From assembly GCA_022779305.1 (NCBI GenBank), contig JALFSW010000087.1:1-64000 (forward strand): DNA of 64,000 nucleotides, in the 5' to 3' direction. Below the pieces are notes generated by a model that made no database searches, was not told the DNA's origin, and was given only the letters and a program-made list of their open reading frames with translations. Shown here piece after piece: positions 18,988-27,251 of this stretch. Made by a program: the position numbers and the translations under genes. Source of the stretch: Prevotella sp. (GTDB lineage: Bacteria > Bacteroidota > Bacteroidia > Bacteroidales > Bacteroidaceae). Position 1 is the stretch's first letter; every line of letters begins with the position of its first letter.

Positions 18988-19116
18988 TAATTTATTTGTT
19001 TTATGAACTTGCATCTCAGCTTTCTCTGTAAATATTATCCGTCAGAACACATTCATTTGCCCTGTAATGAGCAAACATCGGTTTTCTGGTTGAGGGATAT
19101 TTACACAATATTTCTC

Positions 19117-19146
19117 CAGTAGACATCCTTCAAATGATATCTACTG
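19117..19146. repeat. Inverted repeat between rluB and asnS
   Basis: CAGTAGACATC / GATATCTACTG with an 8-base loop. T-rich sequence follows only on the plus strand, opposite to both flanking genes, so it is not a clear terminator for rluB. Function not known. Confidence 0.4.
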
Positions 19147-19191
19147 AAGAGTTTTTTAAGGCTGCGTTGTGATGCAAATTACTGTTTTCAT

Positions 19192-20694
19192 TTATTCAAA
19201 AGCACCCATACGGAGCATATCTACTTCTTGTTCGGTGAGGAAACGCCAATCACCACGGCGCAAGTTCTTCTTCGTAAGACCTGCAAACTGTACACGATCG
19301 AGTTTCATAACACGGTAACCAAGACTTTCAAAGATGCGGCGAACGATACGATTCTTACCACTATGGATTTCTATGCCTACCTGACTTTGATCCTTCTCAT
19401 CAGCATATTCGATGGCATCGGCTTTGATTTCACCATCTTCCAATTGAATACCATCTGAGATTTGTTGCAAGGTTTGCGCTTCAACTGGTTTATCGAGGTA
19501 AACATGATAAACCTTCTTCTTCAAGAACTTAGGATGGGTTAGTTTACTTGCCAAGTCACCATCATTGGTGAGCAACAACACTCCCGTTGTGTTCTTATCC
19601 AATCGTCCCACAGGATAGATGCGTTCGGGGCAAATGCCTTTTACGAGATCCATCACCGTTTTGCGTTGTTGTGGGTCATCGCTTGTGGTTACATAATCTT
19701 TTGGTTTATTGAGCAACACATAAACTTTCTTTTCTAAAGTAACCAATTGATCCTTGAATTTCACTTCGTCTGAACGCAAAATCTTTGTTCCCAATTCTGT
19801 TACGACAGCACCATTGACCGTTACAACGCCTGTTTGGATAAATTCATCGGCCTCTCTGCGCGAGCATACACCAGCATTGGCAAGATACTTGTTCAAACGC
19901 AATGGCTCATTTGGATCGATATGTTCTTCCTTGTATTCAATGCGTTTTTTCAATGAATACTTTGCATTTGGATCATAGCCCTGATTAGCTGGACGGCGAT
20001 TACCACCTTGGTTGAAATTTGGGCGATTATTCTGATAGCCTCCGCGTTGGTTTGGGTAACCATTGTTTTGGAAACCACGATTATTCTGATAACCACGATT
20101 CTGATAAGGGTTGCGGCTGTTCTGATAGCCACGATTTTGGTAACCATTGTTTGGTTGATAGCCAGCATTCTCACCCACATTGTTGTAGCGAGGGCGATAA
20201 GCATTTTGTTGAGGGCGATTTTGGAAATTGTTCTCCCCATTATTGTTGTTGTAACGTGGACGATAGCCCTCTTGTTGTTGGCGTGGCTGATAGCCTCCTC
20301 GGTTCTGATAACTTGGTTGGCGCATTTGGTAGCCACCTTCTTCGTTGTTGTTATTGTAACGAGGACGATAGTTGTTTTGTTGCTGACGTGGTTGATAGTT
20401 AGCTTGTCGTGGTTGATAGCCGTTGTTGTAATTATTTGTACGTGGGCGATAACCCGTTTGGCGGTCGTTTGGCGTTGCGTTGTTTTGCAAGCCAGCACCA
20501 AATCCTTCTGGCCGGAAACCACCATCATTGCTACTTCCATAGGCACGTGGAGTTTGTATGCGTGGGCGTTGTGCTCTGCCACCAACGCTCGAATACTCTC
20601 GCTGATAACCACTTTGTCCTGTTGCGGAATAACCCTCTCGGTTCACTTCGCTTTGGCTCATTAAACCTTCCTTGTTTTCTAATTCTTCTGACAT
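19192..20694 (-). CDS. rluB: 23S rRNA pseudouridine synthase (RluB type) with long low-complexity N-terminus
   Basis: 500 residues. The C-terminal ~240 residues are an ordinary RluB/RsuA enzyme: an S4 RNA-binding domain (LRLNKYLANAGVCSRREADE) then the catalytic domain with GRLDKNTTGVLLLTNDGD, where the Asp is the nucleophile. Residues ~25-250 are a tract rich in Gly, Tyr, Asn, Gln, Arg and Pro with repeated YQPRQ, YRPRYNNN, YQNRG and NNRG units. Similar RG/YQ-rich tails occur on RNA-binding proteins and may promote RNA contact or condensation. Orthologues in Enterobacteria (~290 residues) lack it. Large antisense reading frames here are by-products of the repeats. Confidence 0.93.
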   Translation of the reverse strand: MSEELENKEGLMSQSEVNREGYSATGQSGYQREYSSVGGRAQRPRIQTPRAYGSSNDGGFRPEGFGAGLQNNATPNDRQTGYRPRTNNYNNGYQPRQANYQPRQQQNNYRPRYNNNNEEGGYQMRQPSYQNRGGYQPRQQQEGYRPRYNNNNGENNFQNRPQQNAYRPRYNNVGENAGYQPNNGYQNRGYQNSRNPYQNRGYQNNRGFQNNGYPNQRGGYQNNRPNFNQGGNRRPANQGYDPNAKYSLKKRIEYKEEHIDPNEPLRLNKYLANAGVCSRREADEFIQTGVVTVNGAVVTELGTKILRSDEVKFKDQLVTLEKKVYVLLNKPKDYVTTSDDPQQRKTVMDLVKGICPERIYPVGRLDKNTTGVLLLTNDGDLASKLTHPKFLKKKVYHVYLDKPVEAQTLQQISDGIQLEDGEIKADAIEYADEKDQSQVGIEIHSGKNRIVRRIFESLGYRVMKLDRVQFAGLTKKNLRRGDWRFLTEQEVDMLRMGAFE

Positions 20695-20821
20695 AATTCT
20701 ATTTTTTTTAACTTGTTAGTATTCAGCCTCACGGCCGACGTGTTTTTAATTAATAATATGGTTTTGTGATATTTTTATTTTATTGTTTCACTTTATTATA
20801 TATCGTTAGTTCGCCACTTTT

Positions 20822-22168
20822 TTAAACACCCGTATAGTTTTGTGGCGTAATGTTGCGCAGCTCTTCTTTCACTGCCTCGCTCACGTTGAGCGTCTCGATG
20901 AACGCCTTAATGGTCTCAGCCGTCATCTTTTCGTTTGTCCTCGTGAGTGCTTTCAATGCTTCGTAGGGGTTGGGATAGGCTTCGCGGCGCAGTATGGTTT
21001 GTATGGCTTCAGCCACAACAGCCCACGTATTTTCCAAATCTTCGTTCAGTCGTTCTGCATTGAGAATGAGCTTGCGAAGTCCTTTTAATGTACTCTGAAT
21101 GGCGATGAGCCCATGTGCAAAAGGAACACCCACGTTTCGCAGCACTGTTGAGTCGGTAAGGTCGCGCTGCAAACGACTGACAGGAAGCTTTTGTGCCAAA
21201 AATTGCAACACTGCGTTTGCCATTCCCAAGTTGCCTTCGCTATTTTCAAAGTCTATGGGGTTCACTTTATGGGGCATTGCACTCGACCCAACTTCGCCCG
21301 CTTTGATTTTCTGTTTGAAATAGTCCATTGAGATATAAGCCCAAAAATCGCGATCCAAGTCAATGATAATTGTGTGAATGCGGCGCATTGCATCAAAAAT
21401 GCTTCCCAAATGGTCGTAATTGCTGATCTGGGTTGTGAATTGTTCACGTTCTAATCCCAATTTCTGGCTCACGAATTGATTGCCGAATGCTTTCCATTCA
21501 AGGGTTGGATAGGCAACGTGGTGTGCATTGAAATTACCTGTAGCACCTCCGAATTTTGCTGTGATTTTTGCATTTTTCAGGCTCTCTAATTGCTCTTCCA
21601 AACGATAAGCGAATACTTTCACTTCCTTGCCTAATCGTGTAGGAGATGCAGGTTGTCCATGAGTTTTTGCCAACATGGGAACGTCTTTCCACTCTTCGGC
21701 ATAGACATTCAGTTGTGCAATGAGTTCTTCAACTTGCGGACAATACACATCTCGGAGTGCATCAAGAATGGATAATGGCACACTCGTGTTGTTGATGTCC
21801 TGCGAAGTCAATCCAAAATGGATAAACTCTTTGTAGGCATCCAAGCCACCTATTCTGTCAAAGGCTTCTTTGATGAAGTATTCCACGGCTTTGACATCAT
21901 GGTTGGTTACTTTTTCAATGTCTTTCACGCGTTGCGCTTCTTCTTCTCCCATGTTTTCGTAAATCTTTCGCAAGGTTGGAAAAAGATGATGATCAAAGTT
22001 TGCCAATTGTGGCAAAGGGAGTTCGCATAAGGCAATGAAATATTCTATTTCAACTCTCACACGATATTTTATCAGCGCAAATTCTGAAAAATAACTCGAT
22101 AGACCCTCGGTTTTGCTTCTATAGCGGCCATCAACTGGCGACAAAGCTGTTAGTACATTAAGTATCAT
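20822..22168 (-). CDS. purB: Adenylosuccinate lyase
   Basis: 448 residues from the Met at 22168 (MILNVLTALSPVDGRYRSK), the usual PurB start. A longer frame reaching 22267 runs into the repeat B leader and should not be annotated. The fumarase/aspartase-superfamily signature SSAMPHKVNPIDFENSEGN is present, as are KTHGQPASPT and TSQDINNTS. It acts twice in purine synthesis, releasing fumarate from SAICAR and from adenylosuccinate. Its leader consists almost entirely of two tandem 88-bp family B repeats directly after the predicted start of transcription. Confidence 0.97.
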   Translation of the reverse strand: MILNVLTALSPVDGRYRSKTEGLSSYFSEFALIKYRVRVEIEYFIALCELPLPQLANFDHHLFPTLRKIYENMGEEEAQRVKDIEKVTNHDVKAVEYFIKEAFDRIGGLDAYKEFIHFGLTSQDINNTSVPLSILDALRDVYCPQVEELIAQLNVYAEEWKDVPMLAKTHGQPASPTRLGKEVKVFAYRLEEQLESLKNAKITAKFGGATGNFNAHHVAYPTLEWKAFGNQFVSQKLGLEREQFTTQISNYDHLGSIFDAMRRIHTIIIDLDRDFWAYISMDYFKQKIKAGEVGSSAMPHKVNPIDFENSEGNLGMANAVLQFLAQKLPVSRLQRDLTDSTVLRNVGVPFAHGLIAIQSTLKGLRKLILNAERLNEDLENTWAVVAEAIQTILRREAYPNPYEALKALTRTNEKMTAETIKAFIETLNVSEAVKEELRNITPQNYTGV

Positions 22169-22172
22169 AACT

Positions 22173-22260
22173 CGTTCAATTTCATTTAGTCGTTTTTTTC
22201 GCCATGGCAATGTAAAAACTTCGTGCCTCGTTTTCCGCTGCTCATTTGGCTTAACAAAAA
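22173..22260 (-). repeat. Family B 88-bp leader repeat, copy 1 (purB leader)
   Basis: Directly adjoins the purB start codon region and is followed without gap by copy 2; each is 88 bp. Landmarks on the minus strand: AAGCCAAATGAGC, AAAACGAGGCACGAAG, TTTTTACATTGCCATGGCG, GACTAAATGAA. It has one fewer A in an A-run than copy 2, which shifts a short reading frame. Confidence 0.85.
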
Positions 22261-22348
22261 CGTTCAACTTCGTTTAGTCGTTTTTTCGCCATGGCAATGT
22301 AAAAACTTCGTGCCTCGTTTTTCCGCTGCTCATTTGGCTTGACAAAAA
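22261..22348 (-). repeat. Family B 88-bp leader repeat, copy 2 (purB leader)
   Basis: Tandem with copy 1 and nearly identical. It contains on the minus strand a 19-codon frame (MSSGKTRHEVFTLPWRKND, then stop). It begins about a dozen bases after the predicted purB transcription start. Confidence 0.85.
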
Positions 22349-22366
22349 CGTTCATATATGGTTTTG

Positions 22367-22374
22367 CAAAAATA
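22367..22374 (-). promoter_or_regulatory. -7 box (TATTTTTG, minus) for purB
   Basis: Exact TAnnTTTG on the minus strand; predicted start near 22360, so the ~190-nt leader is made of the two family B repeats. Confidence 0.55.
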
Positions 22375-22513
22375 AGAATTTTAATTTGAAATACCGCAAA
22401 TAAAACAAAGAATATTTCAAAAACAATTTAAAAAAAGTTTGCTTGTTACAAAAAAATCCTCACAGCAAAGACTATGAGAATTTTAACTTTTATAATCTAA
22501 TATTATGAAAACG

Positions 22514-22588
22514 TGGGCGTTGACGGATTCGAACCGCCGACCCTCTGCTTGTAAGGCAGATGCTCTAAACCAGCTGAGCTAAACGCCC
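22514..22588 (-). tRNA. tRNA-Val (anticodon UAC), copy 1
   Basis: 75 nt. Acceptor GGGCGTT pairs with AACGCCC plus discriminator A; D stem GCTC/GAGC; anticodon stem TCTGC/GCAGA around loop CTTACAA (anticodon TAC); T arm GGCGG TTCGAAT CCGTC. No encoded CCA. Identical to the second copy, 87 bases away. Confidence 0.98.
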
Positions 22589-22675
22589 GATGTTGTTGAT
22601 TTGATGGTGATGTTTTTTAATGATAGGCTTTTCAAAACTCACCCTCCCCTCTTTTTGCTGTATTGGTTTCTTTCG

Positions 22676-22750
22676 TGGGCGTTGACGGATTCGAACCGCC
22701 GACCCTCTGCTTGTAAGGCAGATGCTCTAAACCAGCTGAGCTAAACGCCC
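22676..22750 (-). tRNA. tRNA-Val (anticodon UAC), copy 2
   Basis: 75 nt, identical in every base to copy 1. The 87-base spacer between the copies is unrelated unique sequence, so this is a retained tandem gene duplication, and both are presumably expressed from one precursor. Confidence 0.98.
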
Positions 22751-23028
22751 GAAAACCTTTAAGCGAGTGCAAAGTTACAGATAAAAAATGAATCTTCCAA
22801 ATTTTCGGTCATATTTCATCAAAAAAAATGTTTTCATGAGACAGAGCAAAATGCTGTGTTGGCTTTTCTATGGGTGTTTTGAGGCAAAAGAACATGTGTT
22901 TTTGAGCTTCTTTCATAGTTGCTTTTCACATATACAACGATCAAAAAATAGATGTTTTTTAAAGCTGAACTTAACGTTTTACAACTCACTGAAAAACAAC
23001 CGCTTAAAAAGAACTTGTTGCTATCTTT
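22751..23028. other. Gap without recognised gene upstream of the tRNA-Val pair
   Basis: About 280 bases, AT-rich. Short reading frames occur on both strands but show no start context or family resemblance. CAAAGTTA at 22770-22777 reads TAACTTTG on the minus strand and is a plausible -7 box for the tRNA pair, placing initiation about ten bases before the tRNA. Confidence 0.5.
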
Positions 23029-23100
23029 CAACTAAGGCTCACTTACAACGCAACTGAGGCTCACTTGTCTTGCAAATGAGCCTCAGTTGAAAAGCAAGTA
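23029..23100. repeat. 22-bp phased dyad array 2 (family C), three dyads
   Basis: Dyads TAAGGCTCA, TGAGGCTCA and TGAGCCTCA are centred at 23037, 23059 and 23081, spaced by exactly 22 bp. It lies downstream of corA and far upstream of the tRNAs. Confidence 0.8.
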
Positions 23101-23133
23101 TACTTTCTCTTGCAAATCTATAAAATGAAAACA

Positions 23134-24060
23134 TTATATCAATCGTTTGAAACGGAGAATCCACCAAGTAACCCCCGACACGCAGACGGAAATGATCAAG
23201 GCAATGACAAATCCCCAAGAGTTGGTTTCCATACCATTGACAAGGTTCATACCAAACAATGACGCAATGAGTGTGGGAAACATCATGATGATCGACACAG
23301 AAGTGAGTGTACGCATCACGGTGTTCATGTTGTTGTTGATGATGCTCGAATAGGTATCCATCGTTGATTCAAGGATGTCAGAATAAATGCTTGCCGTTTC
23401 TCTTGCCTGACTCATCTCGATGTTTACGTCCTCTATAAGATCGGCATCCAATTCATCAACTTGTAGTTTGAATTTCAATTTTGCCAAGAGATTTTCATTT
23501 CCACGAATAGAGGTAACAAAATAGGTGAGCGAGTCTTGCAGGCGACTAAGCCCTATCAAACTCTCGTTATTAACTTCTTTATCAAGATTGCGTTTGGCTT
23601 TTTCTATCAAGTTGCTAATTTGCTTAAGGCGTTTCAAATACCAAACAGAAGAACTGAGAAAAAGCCGAAAAATCATGTCTACATAGTCGGTGAAACCCTC
23701 ATTTCGCTTTTGTTGATAAGAAACAAAATCGAGCATCATATTGGTTTCAAAGTTGCAAACCGTTATCGTTACATCGCGTTTATGGATGATACCCAGCGGA
23801 ACGGTGGTATAAGGTGTTCGTGAACGTATTTCTTTCACATAAGGAATGCGCAGAATGATGAGCATCCAACCATCGTCATACTCATAACGGGCACGCTCAT
23901 CAGTGTCACTAATATCGGAAAGGAAGTAATCGGGAATGTTATAGGTTTCTTCAAGTTCTTGTTGCTCTTGCTCGGTGGGGCAAGTAACCTGAATCCAACA
24001 ATTGGGTTGCCACTCTTTAATGGGGTTCAAATTTCCGTTAATGTTCCAGTATGTCTTCAT
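23134..24060 (-). CDS. corA: CorA-family divalent cation transporter
   Basis: 308 residues from Met at 24060 (MKTYWNINGNLNP). A long cytosolic N-terminal part with many charged helices precedes two C-terminal membrane helices; the selectivity motif GMN follows the first helix (SLFGMNLVNG). CorA pentamers carry Mg2+ and sometimes Co2+ or Ni2+ across the inner membrane. A TAATTTTG box (24191-24198, minus) gives a leader of about 125 nt, in which I see no recognised Mg riboswitch. Confidence 0.92.
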   Translation of the reverse strand: MKTYWNINGNLNPIKEWQPNCWIQVTCPTEQEQQELEETYNIPDYFLSDISDTDERARYEYDDGWMLIILRIPYVKEIRSRTPYTTVPLGIIHKRDVTITVCNFETNMMLDFVSYQQKRNEGFTDYVDMIFRLFLSSSVWYLKRLKQISNLIEKAKRNLDKEVNNESLIGLSRLQDSLTYFVTSIRGNENLLAKLKFKLQVDELDADLIEDVNIEMSQARETASIYSDILESTMDTYSSIINNNMNTVMRTLTSVSIIMMFPTLIASLFGMNLVNGMETNSWGFVIALIISVCVSGVTWWILRFKRLI

Positions 24061-24190
24061 TTGCCAATCTTTTAAATTGAATAAACTTAGGGGGATTGGC
24101 AAATAACACATCTGCCATCCTCACGAAATAAAGTTGAATCTATCCGAAAGATAATCGTCCATTGTTTTAAAAACCTTAGTTTTGCGGCTG

Positions 24191-24198
24191 CAAAATTA
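24191..24198 (-). promoter_or_regulatory. -7 box (TAATTTTG, minus) for corA
   Basis: Exact TAnnTTTG with no clear -33 match; predicts transcription from about 24184. Confidence 0.5.
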
Positions 24199-24423
24199 GA
24201 TAAAATAATTGGTTTCAGCAAGTAAACAAGTGTTTTTTTGAACCTTATTAGCGTTTGTACACCTTATTATATATAGTTTCTGAAAAATCTTCCCATACAA
24301 CTTTCGCGCTTTCCCAAGCCGCCAATAAGGGCAAAAACCTACACAGGAATACTTCTTTTTGCTTTTTTTCTTGCATTGGTGCATTTTTCTTGCAATATCT
24401 GCACATTATAGAAAAAATATACT

Positions 24424-24431
24424 TATATTTG
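24424..24431 (+). promoter_or_regulatory. -7 box (TATATTTG) for tnaA
   Basis: Exact TAnnTTTG 165 bases before the tnaA start codon. The predicted leader (~24438-24595) contains a family B repeat. The upstream stretch 24199-24420 is AT-rich and shows no gene. Confidence 0.6.
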
Positions 24432-24466
24432 CAATATACAATCTGGAGCTAACCCAAACAAACTTG

Positions 24467-24555
24467 GAACGTTTTTGTCAAGCCAAATGAGCAACGGAAA
24501 AACGAGGAACGAAGTTTTTACATTGCCATACAAAAACGGTTAAACAAAATTTGAA
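24467..24555 (+). repeat. Family B leader repeat, copy before tnaA
   Basis: Same order of landmarks as the purB copies and in the sense direction of tnaA: GTCAAGCCAAATGAGC, AAAACGAGGAACGAAG, TTTTTACATTGCCAT, GGTTAAAC. An 18-codon frame starts at 24488 (MSNGKTRNEVFTLPYKNG, stop). Confidence 0.8.
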
Positions 24556-24595
24556 AAGAACAACGCAACAATATATCTAAACCAAAATTACTATT

Positions 24596-25972
24596 ATGGA
24601 AATACCATTTGCAGAATCTTGGAAAATCAAGATGATCGAGCCGATTAAAAAAAGTACAAGAGAAGAAAGAGCGCAATGGCTCAAAGAAGCGCACTACAAT
24701 GTTTTTCAATTAAAATCTGAACAAGTATATATCGACCTGCTCACCGATAGCGGTACGGGCGCAATGTCCGATCGTCAATGGGCTGAAATGATGTTGGGCG
24801 ATGAAAGCTATGCTGGCGCAACCTCATTCTATAAGTTCGAAGCGACTGTTCAAAACATTCTCGGACAAAAATACGTCATCCCTACACACCAAGGACGTGC
24901 AGCTGAGAATGTGCTTTTTTCACTCTTGGTGAAAGAAGGGCATGTTATCCCTGGCAACGCACACTTCGATACAACGAAAGGACACATTGAAAGTAGAAAG
25001 GCGCATGCCATAGACGTAACCATTGATGATGCAAAAGACACACAAAAAGAAGTTCCTTTCAAGGGAAATGTGTGTTTGGTGAAACTCGAAAAGGTTTTGA
25101 AAGAAAATCAAGGCAATGTGCCTTTCATGGTACTGACCGTTACGAATAACACCGTTGGCGGACAACCCGTGAGCATGAAGAACATCAAAGAAACATGTGC
25201 ACTCTGCCATAAATACAACGTTCCTGTGGTGATGGACTCTGCACGCTTTGCAGAAAACGCCTACTTTATTAAGACCAGAGAAGAGGGTTATGCTGACAAG
25301 AGCATCAAAGAAATCGTCAGAGAGATGTATGCCGATGTAGACGGCGCAACCATGTCAGCAAAGAAAGATGGTCTTGTGAACATGGGTGGGTTCATCGCAA
25401 CCAACAACGAAGAATGGTATGAGGGGGCAAAGATGTTCTGTATTCCTATCGAAGGCTATGTTACTTATGGAGGTATGAGCGGACGCGACCTGAACGCCTT
25501 GGCACAGGGACTCAACGAAAACACAGAGTTCGACATGTTGGAAACACGCATCCATCAAGTAAAACATTTGGCAGACAAGTTGGATGAATACGGCATACCT
25601 TATCAACGTCCTGCGGGTGGTCATGCGATTTTCGTGGATGCAAGTAAAATCCTGACCAATGTACCTAAAGAAGAGTTCCCTGCACAAACATTGACTTGCG
25701 AACTTTATTTAGAGGCTGGCATCCGTGGTGTGGAAGTGGGCTATATGCTTGCCGACCGCGACCCAGAAACAAGAGAGAACCGCTTCAATGGACTTGACCT
25801 CCTGCGCTTGGCTATTCCACGTCGCACCTATACAGACAACCACATGGACGTAGTGGCAGCTGCACTGAAGAACGTTTTCGACCGAAGAGAAGAAATCAGA
25901 CGTGGTGTTGCCATTGAATGGGAAGCTCCGCTAATGCGCCACTTCACCGTGAAACTGAAACGCTTAGGCTAA
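24596..25972 (+). CDS. tnaA: Tryptophanase (L-tryptophan indole-lyase)
   Basis: 458 residues, PLP-dependent beta-eliminating lyase. The Schiff-base Lys is the second Lys of SAKKDGLVNMGG (Lys257). Tryptophanase and tyrosine phenol-lyase are close relatives. Here the residue equal to the phenol-binding Arg381 of the lyase is Val (IRGVEVGYM), and the C-terminal MRHFT has the His of tryptophanase rather than the Phe of the tyrosine enzyme. I therefore assign tryptophan cleavage to indole, pyruvate and ammonia. No tnaC-like leader peptide or tnaB permease is adjacent; the leader instead carries repeat B. Confidence 0.93.
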   Translation: MEIPFAESWKIKMIEPIKKSTREERAQWLKEAHYNVFQLKSEQVYIDLLTDSGTGAMSDRQWAEMMLGDESYAGATSFYKFEATVQNILGQKYVIPTHQGRAAENVLFSLLVKEGHVIPGNAHFDTTKGHIESRKAHAIDVTIDDAKDTQKEVPFKGNVCLVKLEKVLKENQGNVPFMVLTVTNNTVGGQPVSMKNIKETCALCHKYNVPVVMDSARFAENAYFIKTREEGYADKSIKEIVREMYADVDGATMSAKKDGLVNMGGFIATNNEEWYEGAKMFCIPIEGYVTYGGMSGRDLNALAQGLNENTEFDMLETRIHQVKHLADKLDEYGIPYQRPAGGHAIFVDASKILTNVPKEEFPAQTLTCELYLEAGIRGVEVGYMLADRDPETRENRFNGLDLLRLAIPRRTYTDNHMDVVAAALKNVFDRREEIRRGVAIEWEAPLMRHFTVKLKRLG

Positions 25973-25992
25973 AAAATCATCGTAGAAACGAT

Positions 25993-26039
25993 AAATGGCA
26001 AGAGGATGCATAATATATTATGCGTCCTTTTGCCACTTT
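25993..26039 (+). terminator. Hairpin terminator after tnaA
   Basis: Long stem (TGGCAAGAGGATGCATAATA with TATTATGCGTCCTTTTGCCA, two G-T-type departures), nearly no loop, followed by CTTTGG. The T-run is short, so termination may be partial. Confidence 0.6.
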
Positions 26040-26080
26040 GGATTTTAACTTGAAGATGTTGCTGATAAAGAAAACACGCT

Positions 26081-27061
26081 ATGAAAATACAAGATTTTTT
26101 TTACTTGCAGAAATCTGATAGAAAGGTGATTCTCTTTTTATTGGGGATTGCCATTGCTTGTTTCTTGTTCGTTTATTTCATTGGCGGAAAAGAAATGATT
26201 ACTGTTCAATCACCGAAAGAGAACAATGCTGCAACGGCTGAAGAACCTACGTCGTCTGAAAACAAAAACAATGCAACCTACGCTATCGATAATACGACAA
26301 CCGCTGAACTTTTCCCATTCGACCCCAATACTGCCGACAGCACAGAATTGCACCGCTTGGGTTTAGCACCTTATCAAATCAAAAACATCTATAAGTACAG
26401 AGCCAAAGGGGGAATATACCGTGCACCAGAAGATTTTGCACGCCTCTACGGACTCACACGCAAACAATACAGAGCCTTAGCCCCCTACATCGTCATTGGC
26501 GACGATTACTTACCAGCCTCAACGCTGCCACAAGTGAAAAACTATCACGAGCAGAAATTGGCAGAACGAAAAAAAGCCAAAGATGCCTACGAACGCTACA
26601 AAGCATCGGACACTTATCAGCCCTACAAAGAATATGACAGAGATACGATAAAATTCCCTATTAAAATAAAGGTAGGCGAACATATCAATCTCGCAAATGC
26701 CGATACAACAATGCTCAAGAAAGTGCCAGGAATTGGGTCGGGATTAGCAAAAGCCATCGTGGCTTATGGTAAACGATTGGGTGGCTATGTGGAAGTGGGA
26801 CAACTGAAAGAGATTGAACAATTCCCTGAAGAATCTTTGATTTATTTTGAAGTGAAAAATCCACAACCCAAGAAACTCAACATCAATCAATTGCCGGTGA
26901 ACCAACTCCGCACACATCCCTACATAAACTTCTATATGGCTCGCGAAATACAAGAATATCGCCGTCTCAAAGGCAACCTATCAAGTCTTTCGCAATTGCG
27001 ATTTTCAAAAGATTTCACACCCGAAGTAATCCGCAGACTAACGCCCTACGTAACTTTCTGA
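26081..27061 (+). CDS. Membrane-anchored helix-hairpin-helix protein (ComEA-like)
   Basis: 326 residues. One N-terminal membrane helix (VILFLLGIAIACFLFVYFIGG), an acidic/Asn-rich linker, then repeated helix-hairpin-helix units: FDPNTADSTELHRLGL, INLANADTTMLKKVPGIGSGLAKAIVAYG and KLNINQLPVNQLRTHPYINFYMAREI. This resembles ComEA-like DNA-binding proteins but has three units and a conserved RxxxPYxTF end typical of the Bacteroidota form. It would bind DNA without sequence preference outside the inner membrane. A role in DNA uptake is inference; no competence genes are adjacent. Confidence 0.85.
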   Translation: MKIQDFFYLQKSDRKVILFLLGIAIACFLFVYFIGGKEMITVQSPKENNAATAEEPTSSENKNNATYAIDNTTTAELFPFDPNTADSTELHRLGLAPYQIKNIYKYRAKGGIYRAPEDFARLYGLTRKQYRALAPYIVIGDDYLPASTLPQVKNYHEQKLAERKKAKDAYERYKASDTYQPYKEYDRDTIKFPIKIKVGEHINLANADTTMLKKVPGIGSGLAKAIVAYGKRLGGYVEVGQLKEIEQFPEESLIYFEVKNPQPKKLNINQLPVNQLRTHPYINFYMAREIQEYRRLKGNLSSLSQLRFSKDFTPEVIRRLTPYVTF

Positions 27062-27136
27062 AGCTATATCTTAATTATAGAAAAAGAAAATCTATCAATG
27101 AAACGGCATATTCTTCTTTTTCACCGAAGAATTTAT

Positions 27137-27144
27137 TATCTTTG
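27137..27144 (+). promoter_or_regulatory. -7 box (TATCTTTG) for dnaG
   Basis: Exact TAnnTTTG; the predicted start near 27150 gives a ~100-nt leader and supports the Met at 27252 rather than a Met at 27186. Confidence 0.65.
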
Positions 27145-27251
27145 CAAGAGAGAATTTCTATCATTCAGCACATCCACTGGTATGTTTGTCCTTTGCCAAG
27201 ATTATTATTTCCACCAATCACAAAGGCTTCATAACCACAAATCATAAGACA

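Noticed and set aside
20008-20664. Plus-strand frame of 218 residues over rluB
   Set aside because: It is antisense to the repeat-rich tail of rluB. Its Ile/Thr/Val-rich composition is the complement of the Asn/Tyr/Arg codons; no start context.
22169-22267. N-terminal extension of purB by 33 residues
   Set aside because: The extension is a translation of the family B repeat. The conserved PurB start MILNVLTALSPVDGRYR lies at 22168 and the promoter position fits it.
24596-25972. Tyrosine phenol-lyase
   Set aside because: The phenol-binding Arg is replaced by Val and the C-terminal Phe by His, as in tryptophanase.
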